This document shows positions 54,301-64,000 of a stretch of 64,000 nt of DNA, one piece after another. Source of the DNA: Carposina sasakii (Eukaryota > Arthropoda > Insecta > Lepidoptera > Carposinidae); NCBI GenBank assembly GCA_014607495.2, contig CP053170.1:4216001-4280000 (forward strand). Reading direction: 5' to 3'. A program made the position numbers and the translations under genes. The notes below the pieces were generated by a model. The model searched no databases. It worked only from the letters and a program-made list of their open reading frames with translations, and was not told the DNA's origin. The stretch's first letter is position 1. The number at the start of each line of letters is the position of its first letter.

Positions 54301-57300
54301 GTAGTACGTTTACTATAGTACTCTACTGGGTGCAATTTTTTATCAGCTCTTTGGAAGAGGATCGCGCCGTAACCTCCACTACTCGCGTCCGAATGTAACT
54401 CTATAGGTAATTCTGGGTCAAAAAGCATTAAAACCGGGGATGAAGTTAATATCGATATTATGTCTTGCCTAATTGTTTCGCAATCTGGGGTCCAAATTAT
54501 TTTTGAATTATTGTTAGCTAACAGGCGGTATAGTGGTGCCATTTTAAGGGAAAAATTATTAACAAACTGCCTAAAATAAGACGCTAAACCTAAAAATTGT
54601 CTAAGCTGGGAGACGGTCTGCGGTGGTTGTGAACTAGTCAATGCAATTATTTTACGGGGGTTGGGCCTAATTTTACCCTCTGATACTACGTACCCTAAAA
54701 ACTCTACCTGCTTCTTTAGGAACGCGCATTTTTTTATATTGAACGAAAAACCAGCATCACTAAGAGTTTTTAACACTACATGCAAACGTTCCAACCCTTG
54801 CTCTATATTAATTGCAGGTATAACTAAATCATCCATGTAGACAATTGCGTAAGAATGAGCTAGGTCACCTAAAGCTGTATTAATAGCCCTCTGATACACC
54901 GAGGGAGCATTTCGTAGACCAAACGGCATAGCAGTAAATTCATAATGAGCCTCCGGGGTAATAAATGCGGTTTTCTCTATCGAATTCGACTCTACATTTA
55001 TAGAAATTTGATAAAACCCGCTAGCCATATCGAGACATGAATAAAATTGCGCACCTGCTAATCTTTGAACTTGGTCGCCGATTAGAGGTAATGGGTACCG
55101 GTCAGGAACTGTATTAGCGTTCAATTCTCTGTAGTCTATGCACATTCGATCAGTGCCATCGCGCTTCTTTACAAGGAGTATTGGGCTAGAGAACGGCGAT
55201 TTACTTGGTCTTATAACTCCAGCAGATAACAATTCACTACACTTATTACGGACTATCAATCGCTCTTCAGGGCTTAAGTGATAAGGCCGCCGTTGCACGA
55301 TTTTGTTAGGATCTACTAAATTTATTTCCAATTCACCTGTTTTTACCCTACTGGTAGGTGTGCCTTCAACAAATGAGTCCTTAAAGCAGCTAAGAAGTTT
55401 CATCAATTGAGGCTTATAATCATTTGGTATGTCGGTATCCACGTTATGAAAATCGGCTACTACGTTATTATCGATGTTACAAATATTGACTAAAGAGGGC
55501 TTCTCGACTATTCTAAGATTATCACTCGATATATGTACTGACAACCCTAATGCTAATAAATCACGTCCAATCAAAATATCGTTATTTAGATAATCATCAG
55601 GTATAATGTGAAATAAAATTTGTACATCATGACCACTTAGAGTAACCCTAGATAAAATTTGTGTGTCACATAGAACGCTAGACTTTCCTACACCAGTCAG
55701 AGTAACAATTGTACGTTGCATTGTACCAGCAAGCTTACGAGAGACGCTTTCTTTAATTAGAGAACAATCAGCACCGGAATCGAAACAAAATGAGAACCGC
55801 TCACCAAATTGCGTAATTATCCCGGTGACAGGTTTCACACCGCACACGTCCACTCGCTTTACAATGCTGGGTGTGATGGCGGGCTGTGCGCTGCTGCTTG
55901 CAATAGGCCATGTTTTTGGGCAGCGCGATGCCACATGACCTTCAACACCACATTTGTAACAAGTCACAGGGGCTCGCGTAGAAACGGCCGTGTTGGGGCG
56001 CTCGGAAATCGAAGTTGTTTGCTGTTTGTCATGCGGTCGGCTGAAACATTCAAAAGATTTATGACCAAATTTTCCGCAAGCATAACATTTTGTAGCTGCA
56101 GAAGATAACCTAGGACGTTTATTATCTTGTGTTGTGCTCGTAACACTTTTTATTATCTCTGGGTAACTACGTTTGCGATAAGAAAACGCCATTAGTTCAC
56201 GTTGCATTTTACAGCGGGTAGTTATTTCCTCGGAAAAAATGTTGCGTTGTAACCGTGGCTCGATTTGCCCTATGTGTGCAAGTATCATGGACACGACCAT
56301 TTCTTCCTTGCCTAAATTACTCCATCGTGACATGAGTAAAGTAAATAAACGGCTTGCGTATGCGGCGAGGCATTCGCCTTCTTGTGGTTTACCAGAAAAC
56401 ATTTTTAATACCGTCGCTGAACATGTTTCTAATGTATCAAAACGAGAGAGAAAAATTTCCTTAAATTCTACCCATTTCATATTAGGAAAAGCTATCTGAG
56501 AAAACCACGTTGCAGCTGAACCTCTCATAGCCTTACTGAGTATAAGAATTAATTTACTTCCCTGTATATCACTATCCGATAAACAGATGTCTGCTGTTGC
56601 CAACCAGGCCCGGGCGTCAGTGTCTGCATCTTCCGGTTGAAATTTAGGCAGCGTGATGTTCTTATCCTCGATATTCGGTGGCTTAGTTAGCGCTTCCAAC
56701 AGAAGCTTCATGCTGTTCTGTTGTGCTTCGAATAACGCGCGCCATCCATCATTTTCCGAAGTCCGATCACTCACGTTTTGTGCTTGCACCGATCCCGGTT
56801 CTGATATCGGAGAAACATTGTTTTCCTCGACTTCATCATTAGTAATTGCGTACTTAGTGGGCGTCATTAGGGTTAAATGCAAGCACGAAACACAATAAAA
56901 CTGTTTTATACGATTTTAATCAAGGAATACACAGTATAATGTTGATTTACAATATTTAGACCGAGCAGCGAGTTCAAGGCGCCTATCTTACTTAAAACAA
57001 ACTTCAATAATACTCAACTTCCAGAAAACTATACACAGCGATCCAACTCGATCTTATTCTACCTCACATCTCAAAAAAACATAACAGCCCGCATGGCTTC
57101 AGTACTAGTGGCGCCACGACCCCGCTCGAAGCATGTGCTTTGCTCTGATTGGTCATTACATAAACAATATTCACGACTATAATTAGATTAGTAAGGTTTT
57201 TAAACATAAGAAAAATGTTACAAATAAAATTAAATAAAATTAACATTTTAGAAATAAATTACAATGTAAACAATTTATATTACGTTACGCATACAAATAA

Positions 57301-59237
57301 CAATCAACTAGACTCATAGCTTCCTCCGACATGTATATGTAAGTAAAGGCATTAATTTCATCATTTCGTTTCAATAATTTCTTTGTGATCTCTTACAGAA
57401 ATCACTCCCGGTAGAAAAATTCGATACATTCATAGCAGATGACAAAACAATAAAATGCCCGCAAAAGGTCACCCCCTACACATACACCCCAAGGGACCCT
57501 CGACTGTCTTCGGCTAAATATTTATGTCCCAAAGAAAGCCAGTTCCGAGCTTTTGCCAGTGTTTGTTTGGATCCACGGAGGAGTATTTAAAGGTGGCAAT
57601 GGAGGGGAATATGGTGGAAGGCACCTCGTCAGCCACGACATCATTGTGGTCACCATCAACTACCGACTTGGACCTTACGGATTCCTCTGCCTGGACGACC
57701 CCACCGTCCCAGGAAACCAGGGACTGAAAGACCAGGAAACCGCTTTGAAATGGATAAAGGAGAATATAAAGTTTTTCGGGGGTCAGCCTGATGATGTGAC
57801 TATTGCCGGTGAAAGCGCTGGTGGAGGTTCTGTAGATCTGCACTTGTATTCCAAAGGTGAAGCTTTGTTCCACAAGGCTATTATTGAAAGTGGCTCATCA
57901 TTCGTTGATGGCATGTTTTCCAAAGCTGATCATGCTGCCGCTATAAAACTAGCAAAGAAATTGGAGCATAACGCAACAAATACCAAAGATGCATTAAAGT
58001 TTTTAACTAAAGCAGAACCAACAGCCGTTTTAAAAGCTTTTCAAGACTTACAACTGGAATTACGCCCATGCCAAGAGAAAAGATTCAATGGCGTCCATAA
58101 CTTTGTTACTGACGATCCGTTTCACATCCGCGCTCCAAGCAGAATAAAGGAAATTCCAATTTTACAAGGAGTTAATAGTAAGGAAGACTTCTTTTTGTTT
58201 GTAAAACAGCCGGCTGATTACTACGACACCATTCAAGATATATTCTACAATAAGCTTAAGAAAGTCTTTGATTTAAGAGATCATCAGCTGCAGTCCCTGG
58301 CGCGAATTGTTAAGAAGTTTTATTTGGGTTCTAAACCAATATCTATTGACTCTATGTTGGAATTGGTAGACTTCTCATCTGATTTTGTAATGAACCACGC
58401 AGGAGAGATGTCCGTCACAAAATATCTGATGCAAGGTGCTCCAAAAGTGTACAAATACTTGTTCTCTTACGTCGGAAGATACACTAATGTGACTGGGGCA
58501 GGAGCTTCCCATGGCGATGAAATGAATTACCTGTTTGAACTTGATAGATCAGAACCATCTGAACATTCTGACCTTATTAGAGCTCGAATGACCAAGATGT
58601 GGAGCAACTTTGTTAAATATGGGTAAGTTAATTGAGTACCTAAACTAGCTAACATCACACGTATAGTCATGCACACTATCCCCAAAAAGGTTGGTCAGAA
58701 GTGTGCAAACTTTTCGGCATTAGCCTTGGTACGTGATAAGGGGTGAGCCTACCGCCGCTTTCGGGCACAACTACTCAATCTAGCAACCGGTAACGAATCC
58801 ATTGTAAAATGTTCTCGAGCCAGTCTAAATAGCTCTTATCGCAACCGATTTCGTTATAGATGATAGATTAGTTCACTATCGTTTGGTTTTCGTTAAAAAA
58901 GTTTTTAAAGTTTAAAAGTCTTTTCTTACGAGTGTAGTGTGAATTCTGTAGTTTGTTAGTCTACGATTGGTCATAAGCATAGTGCCTCTAACCAAATCCT
59001 TTTCATTTCAGCAATCCTACTCCAGAAGTTTCCGATCTTCTCCCAGTACGTTGGATCCCCGTTACCAACGGTTCCTCGGACTCCCGGCCGTGCCTTAACA
59101 TCGATGTTAACATGAAGATGATTGACCAGGTCTACAGCGATAGGATGGCCTTCTGGGACCTCATGTGGGACGCCCATGGGATGGACTCCGTGCTGATCGA
59201 CAAACATAAATTCCGTGGACATAGGCATCATTTGTAA
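51342..59237 (+). CDS. Secreted carboxylesterase 1, three exons, frameshift in exon 2
   Basis: Exons 51342-51512, 57399-58622 and 59012-59237; borders GGG/GTAAGG, TTACAG/AAA, TATGG/GTAAGT and TTTCAG/CAA. Alpha/beta-hydrolase of the carboxyl/choline esterase family, hydrolysing esters outside the cell. Signal peptide MLRLCLLVCLLNCVWC; FLGIPYA; oxyanion hole HGG (WIHGGVF); nucleophile elbow AGESAGG; Glu in NSKEDFF; His in GASHGDE; ends RGHRHHL. A single extra base in a C4 run (57487-57490) separates IKCPQ from DCLRLNIYVP, so the frame is broken as assembled, either a real lesion or a homopolymer error. Intron 1 is 5.9 kb because it holds a Gypsy element on the opposite strand; without it the intron would be about 125 bp, close to the 164 bp of the paralog. 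Confidence 0.88.
51575..52100 (-). repeat. 3' LTR
   Basis: 526 bp, same sequence as 56806-57331. After its last base (minus sense) comes TSD and esterase intron DNA, so the gag codons at its end are followed by host sequence. Confidence 0.9.
52117..56867 (-). CDS. Gag-Pol polyprotein, single frame, probable small C-terminal exon
   Basis: ATG at 56867 (MTPTKYAITNDEVEENN); a TTG five codons upstream is not taken as start. Order by residue: gag capsid region (about 60-240), two CCHC zinc knuckles (CYACGKFGHKSFEC about 261-274, CYKCGVEGHVASRC about 303-316), aspartic protease (CFDSGADCSL about 360), reverse transcriptase (CIDYRELN about 576, VYMDDLVI about 676), RNase H (ELHSDASSGGYGAIL, VTDCNSLKASR), integrase with HHCC finger and DDE (IHIDATG, VIADQGRCF, GQVERIMSTLKN), and a GPYEVVE C-terminal domain. 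Read straight, it stops at 52638. A GTAAGA donor at 52711 and a TTATTTGCAG acceptor at 52161 allow removal of 551 bp in phase, giving a tail rich in Asp/Asn and stop TAA at 52117, 16 bp from the 3' LTR. Frame is intact throughout. Confidence 0.88.
52438..52570. repeat. Minisatellite, about seven units of 19 bp
   Basis: Unit ATGGCCACCTCGCCTCTTA with variants (18 to 21 bp). Lies between pol and 3' LTR, wholly inside the predicted intron of the Gypsy element. A single CCACCTCGC also occurs at 52340. Confidence 0.85.
56806..57331 (-). repeat. 5' LTR, containing the gag start codon
   Basis: 526 bp. A TATA-like GTATAAAAC lies at 56903-56911 on the minus strand, which would place transcription start near 56880; the gag ATG (56867) is then only a few bases to a dozen downstream and still within the LTR. 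Repeat identity with 51575-52100 extends through codon 20 of gag. Confidence 0.85.
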
Positions 59238-60537
59238 GCTGCATCATTCTTAAAGTTGATCATCCGTTTCATGCTCAAATAGCAAGCTCCCTTAAAAAAT
59301 GTGATGTTATAAGAATATTTCATGTTTAATATTTACATACTTAGTCGAAAACAATAAGTCTATCTGTAAAAGTGTTATGCTTTCACGATAACAAAGGATA
59401 AGTACCTACTTATTAGTAATTTTAATCTTTACATAGCTAAAACAATGTTTGATAAAACGTCCACTAAAATCTAAAACTTTAATAAGACAATAGTCACGAC
59501 ATTTGCATATTTGAGGAACTGTAAAACCCAATTTAAATGCTTAAATACTGACCAGTAAAGTAGTGGCTAGGACATAGGTAGACGAAAGACCAAAATTCCC
59601 AGAAATTTCCGGGAAAGGAACAACAAAACTGATCTGTTTTGTAAACTAATTTCCATACAAAGACTTAACCGGGATAATCAATTCGATTTATCCTCCTAAG
59701 ACCCCGAATACAAAATTTTGTGCAAAATACTTATATCGGACCCAGCTTTGTAATATAATTTATAGTAGTGACCGCCCAGTGTACAAAATTTTCTACTTAT
59801 TCTTTTAGCTTCTGTAGTTTTTTACAAATCTTAACGCGACTATTTTCACATGTCAAAATTACTTGATTAGTCTAATTGTATATGTTATCAATGCTGCCAA
59901 CAAAAATGTCCCTTACATACTTGGTATTATGGTAAACATACTCTCCAAATCCTAAAAGGAGTAGCTTCAAATTTATGAAGTGTTATATCTCTGGGTCTGA
60001 CTGTAATAAATTAATTTGTGCATAATTTTGGACAGTGGGTTTTCACGACTAGCTAGCTAATTCAAGTCTGGGTCTTAGGAGGTTATTTCACCTACCTCTA
60101 CCCTATTCTTTAATAGATAAGATAGAATTGCGAAGAATAGATTAATCTACCATGCAGCAGACAGGCCATTCTAACCTACCTCCAGTGATTGTAGGTAATA
60201 CAAATAACAGTGCCATTTTTTCTCACATAAAAGATATGATAAAAAAATTGGCAGTCTGGAAATACCTTAAAGCTAGAGGTTATTAACATGCGTTGCTCAG
60301 AGGAAAATACGCGATTTCAAGGTCCACTGAGTGTGTTTAACGTTGACCATTAGCACGTAGATAGGTATAGAAATTAGTCATGTTTTTTATCACGACGAAA
60401 TCACAGACCGGATAAATACAAATATTTGAGTACTTAATATACTCGTATCACGTCATCACGTACACGATAGTGGGCCATATATTCTGACTTGACCCTCAAA
60501 TCTGACAAATAAATATTAAAATTCACAATACTTATTA

Positions 60538-61509
60538 GGGGAAGATTGGGTAATGGCGGTCACTTAAGCAAGAATTAGAATACAAAAGCTAAAATTAACA
60601 AAATTTTTATTGTATCCGCCTCATAACAAAATTTACTTAATTAGCTATAATTTCAGATCAGTAATCATCACTTTGATAATCATCTTTGGGAAATATAAAA
60701 GTACAAAAAAAAAACGGATTTGACTCCCATTGCACTAAGTTACGGGTAATTGAGGTCACCTTGTGGGCAATGAGGATCAAACAAAAATCTAACACAAATC
60801 GCGTCACGTCTGATACAGAGGTATCGTTTGATTCCTGGAGAACCTTGCTCTTTACTCTTTCGGTCCCCTTCTTCGGCACGCGCGTAATCTTGCTACACGC
60901 GTCAACGTGGATTTATGCAGAAAACGCAGTCTATTTACTCAACTTTGGACCCTAATATTTTGGAAACCAGACACTTCCCAGGTTTGCTTCCATGAAGAAA
61001 AATTAACATGATGATGAGGAGATTCCGTAAATTTGGGGAACGTTGACGACCAAAAATCACCCCGTACATTTTTCTTTTCCCCTATCTTTTTATTTGGGTG
61101 GCGGTCACTAGCGGGCAATGGGGATCACCCGATTCTCATTACCCACAAGTATTTTATGAAGATAAAATAATAAACACAAAATATACATTAGAAAAACTCC
61201 GGCTTTAAGTAGGAAATCATTACACCAAATGTACAAGTAAGGGCGTAAAATAGTAACATACAAGTAGACCAATAACTATAAAAGTTACTGTATATTTTGC
61301 ATCCGTAAAAATTTACATCGGCGAGCCGCAAAAACAAAACACGCCTCTCATTCTCTATGCTGTCGCCATACCCACGCGGCACGCTCGCAGCGACAGCGAG
61401 GAGAACAGAGCGGGCAGGGAGGACCCTTAACGCATTTCTATTAGTGTTACTTTTGGAGATGTGTGGGTGACCACTATTACCCACTGACTCCCATTACCCG
61501 ATCTTCCCC
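60538..61509. mobile_element. pogo-type MITE with subterminal GGGTAATG/GGTCAC repeats
   Basis: TA at 60536-60537 and 61510-61511. Ends GGGGAAGATTGGGTAATGGC and inverted GGGGAAGATCGGGTAATGGG. The words GGGTAAT/GGCAATG and GGTCAC recur inside (60745-60775, 61100-61150). 972 bp, non-coding. An inner segment (60889-61068) matches 22091-22276 and probably represents another MITE nested in it. Confidence 0.75.
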
Positions 61510-61680
61510 TACACGAAAAAAGCGAGGTTGCTACTATTAGCAACGGCTATCCCTAATTGACATTACAATACTAGATACTTGAAGAACAAACCAAAAAGTA
61601 ACACAAAGCTTGTACTCGTAAGTATACATGTGGGTGGGTATATCTAACGTATTTGATTGTCCACAGCCAAGTAAACTAAT

Positions 61681-61914
61681 GCCTTGATCACACGTACCGA
61701 GTAAACGGGCGAGACAGTAAAATGATTTTCGGCCGAGACAGTGACGTGGGCGAGTAGCACACTCGGCCTAGTAAATAGAACAGGGTCCGAGTTACTGTCT
61801 TGCCTCTCTGGCCCGCCGAGTACTCGGCCGAGCACTCGCCAAAGTATTCAGACGAACCGAGCACTCGGCCGAGTTCACTGTCTCGCCCGTTTACTCGGTA
61901 CGTGTGATCAAGGC
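61681..61914. mobile_element. Foldback element with 38-bp perfect arms
   Basis: GCCTTGATCACACGTACCGA...GGGCGAGACAGT at the left and its exact inverse complement at the right. Inner part repeats the palindrome CTCGGCCGAG and variants (61765, 61820, 61865). 234 bp, GC-richer than its surroundings. Confidence 0.8.
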
Positions 61915-61922
61915 ATAAGTTA

Positions 61923-62180
61923 GTTTAGCTTAGCTTTCATAGTTGAGCCAGTTTTGTATGTATGTATCACATTCATATGTAGGTACATTAGTTGGTGGTT
62001 TACACACATGTATGAAAAACTAGAAGCTGATCGTCCACCACCAACACAACTATGTTAGTTTAGCATAGCTCACATAGCTCGGTAAGTTTTTCACGTACTT
62101 ATATTCATATGTGCATACTTTTTGGTGGACGCACATGTATGAAAAACTGGCTTAACTAATGTGAGTTAAGCTAAACTGAT
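61923..62180. mobile_element. Second foldback element
   Basis: GTTTAGCTTAGCTTTCATAG...CCAGTTTT pairs with AAAACTGGCTTAACT...GTTAAGCTAAAC; central ATGTATGAAAAACT repeated at about 62009 and 62131. Confidence 0.5.
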
Positions 62181-62512
62181 TTATTAGTTTATGGAAATAC
62201 AAAAGAAATTCACGACCGACGCTTACGTAAAGTGCTACAAAGATGTCGTGATATAAACATTAAATTAACTAAACTTAGTTTAGTTGGCGGTGGACGATCG
62301 ACTTTACAATCGCCAAATATGTAGTAGATAGATATGAACAGAAAAACTCAATTTTAGGTATACGAGTATCAATGGCTTGATATTAGAATAAACAAGTTAC
62401 CCCTTCAAAGATCATCTAATCACATTATCATCATGTCACTTTTATCAGAGATCATTTTAATCGGTTAAGTACATCAGTTACGTTTCATACTTTAAGAACA
62501 GTTATTGTCACT

Positions 62513-64000
62513 ATGTTACGTCTATATGTTTTATGGTTGGTCATAAATTATGTTTGGTGTATCAATTATGTGACTGTGCAAACGAAGAGGGGGACAATAA
62601 GAGGTCAAGAAGCTACTGATGGAAACTATACCACTTTTCTTGGAGTGCCGTATGCGAAGGTGGACGAGGATAATCCATTCGGAGTAAGTAGACCATTCAA
62701 AAGAAGTTTAACTTACTTACTTACTTAACTTAAATACAATAAAAATAAAGTTTGTGTCTCAGATTCATTTTATACCAAGCAAAAAGTTCAGTTCAGTAGT
62801 TTTGTTGTCAACAGTTACCAGTTATTTTATGTATTCCTTCTTTGCAGAATTCTCTAGATTATCCGGACTTTGATGAATTTCCCGCAAACAACCATACAAT
62901 AAAATGTCCCCAAGGAAACGAAGGAATACTAGAATGTCTTCGACTCAATATATACGTTCCACGTAACCAAAGCGGTCTTCTTCCAGTGCTAGTGTGGTTC
63001 CATGGTGGAGTTTTCAGCTTTGGAAGTGCTGGCGAATATGGTGGAAAGTATCTCAACGAGCATAACATAATCGTTATCACAGTCAACTACCGACTTGGGC
63101 CGTATGGATTTCTCTGTCTCGACAACCCAACTGTCCCAGGGAACCAAGGATTGAAAGACCAAGAAACAGCTTTGAAATGGATTAAAGAGAACATTGAATT
63201 CTTCGGCGGTCTGCCTGATGATGTAACTATCGCTGGGCAAAGTGCTGGTGGAGGATCAGTGGACCTTCATTTATACTCTAAAGGTGAAGCTCTATTCAAT
63301 AAGGCTATAATCCAAAGTGGTTCCTCATTAGTTGAAGGAATGTTTTCACCAGCAGACTATGATGCTGCGATAAAACTAGCAAGACATTTAAATTATAACA
63401 CTGATAACACTAACGATGCATTGAAGTTCCTTGCTAAATCTGATCCTGCAGATGTTATGCGTGCTTTTGACGGATTGGCTCTGGAAATTCGACCTTGTCA
63501 AGAGAAAATATTCCCCGGCGTCCGTCATTTCGTTGTCGAAGACCCATTTAACATTGAACCTACGAATAAAATTAAAGATATTCCAATTTTACAAGGTTAC
63601 AATAGCAAAGAAGACTTTTTCGTGTACGGAGATGAACCTGCAGAATACTATGAAACAATTCAAAACATATTTTATGAGAAAATGCGAAGTCTTTTTGATT
63701 TAGAGGACGAAAAACTGTATACTCTCGCGAATATTGTGAAGAAATATTACTTAGGTTCCAAGCCGATCACCAAAGATTCTATGCTAGAAATGATCACGTT
63801 TTCTTCTGATTACGTAATGACGCAGGCAGGGGAACGATCTGTTACTAAATACTTGAACCATGGCACTCCAGTACTATACAAGTACCTGTTCTCATACACT
63901 GGAGGCAGCAAATATAGTAATATGACCGGTGTCGGTGCCTCACATGGTGATGAGTTGCGTTATTTATTTGAACTTGAAAATACGGATATGTCAGATCAAG
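62513..64000 (+). CDS. Secreted carboxylesterase 2, partial at window end
   Basis: Exon 1 62513-62683 (57 codons, same as paralog), intron 62684-62847 (GTAAGT...TTTGCAG), exon 2 from 62848 to beyond the window. Signal peptide MLRLYVLWLVINYVWC. Oxyanion hole WFHGGVF; GLKDQETALKW; nucleophile elbow AGQSAGG (Ser about residue 189), with Gln where esterase 1 has Glu; Glu in NSKEDFF; His in GASHGDE. Together GQSAG, DQ and GxxHxxE match motifs listed for juvenile hormone esterases, but the close likeness to esterase 1 argues for a lineage-specific tandem pair rather than the true JH esterase. Frame is intact across the visible part. Confidence 0.9.

Larger units (their letters stand above)
51575..57331 (-). 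mobile_element. Full-length Ty3/Gypsy LTR retrotransposon in esterase 1 intron 1
   Basis: LTRs 56806-57331 (5') and 51575-52100 (3'), both 526 bp and identical as far as read. 5-bp target duplication TGTAT at 51570-51574 and 57332-57336. LTR termini are TGTCGGAG at the start and CTCCGAT at the end, an imperfect inverted repeat. Gag-pol is one open frame (56867 to about 52638, or to 52117 if spliced). Identity of LTRs plus intact ORF indicates a recent insertion. No TGG-type primer-binding site follows the 5' LTR and no clear polypurine tract precedes the 3' LTR. Confidence 0.92.
59238..62512. other. Interval between the two esterases
   Basis: No gene. Contains a pogo-type MITE (60538-61509) and two foldback elements (61681-61914, 61923-62180). 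59238-60537 has AT-rich DNA with no feature recognised; esterase 1 3' UTR presumably occupies its start. Confidence 0.5.

Noticed and set aside
61681..61914. miRNA precursor
   Set aside because: Arms are too long and perfect and the interior is itself palindromic; element-like.

Overview
The window looks like a piece of a lepidopteran (moth or butterfly) nuclear genome. Reasons: AT-rich DNA, short host exons with GT-AG introns, insect carboxylesterase paralogs in tandem, repeat fragments of the kind typical of Lepidoptera (Lep1-like Helitron ends, 'cctattgcagtccactgct' repeats, tRNA-headed SINEs), and a 500-N scaffold gap at 13504-14003. No prokaryotic operons, CRISPR arrays or intact exogenous virus were seen. 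All family names come from recognition of motifs by eye; no search was run.

Layout. 1-13500 is almost entirely transposon DNA: a CR1/Jockey-like LINE (1-3780, minus) abutting a Ty3/Gypsy gag fragment, a 3' LINE tail, a second Gypsy gag relic split by a dimeric SINE with 11-bp target duplications, a MITE, and a three-level nest (an unclassified transposon gene split by a truncated Gypsy whose LTR is split by a 2.9-kb pogo element with a C-terminal PHD finger). 14058-15140 (minus) holds the first exons of a membrane protein, probably HGSNAT-like. 17903-21599 (minus) holds a four-exon secreted protein I do not recognise, with an intron-containing tRNA-Tyr(GUA) in its first intron. 22567-30248 (minus) is dolichol-phosphate mannosyltransferase (DPM1) in five exons; its 6-kb last intron contains a degraded DNA transposon of unclear class. 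713 bp upstream and divergent is kappaB-Ras (30962-34978, plus). The 3' end of kappaB-Ras starts a 5.6-kb direct tandem duplication (34677-40289 and 40290-46039); the second copy of the last exon carries a 2-bp frameshift.

48113-50103 (minus) holds the last three exons of an SLC6 neurotransmitter/amino-acid transporter whose upstream exons are not visible before the window ends. 51342-59237 and 62513-64000 (plus) are two tandem secreted carboxylesterases with the same exon structure. The first has a 5.76-kb full-length Ty3/Gypsy element in intron 1, with LTRs that look identical, a 5-bp target duplication and an open gag-pol frame, plus a one-base frameshift in exon 2.

Most unusual points: (i) in the esterase-intron Gypsy element the gag start codon and about 20 further codons lie inside the 526-bp LTR, no tRNA primer site is seen, and a probable 551-bp intron near the 3' end of pol would bring the stop codon to 16 bp from the LTR; (ii) the kappaB-Ras last-exon duplication, with a SINE and a MITE insertion each private to one copy; (iii) a small myristoylation-motif/transmembrane ORF between integrase and 3' LTR of another Gypsy element; (iv) the novel secreted gene; (v) several DNA elements with clustered subterminal repeats.
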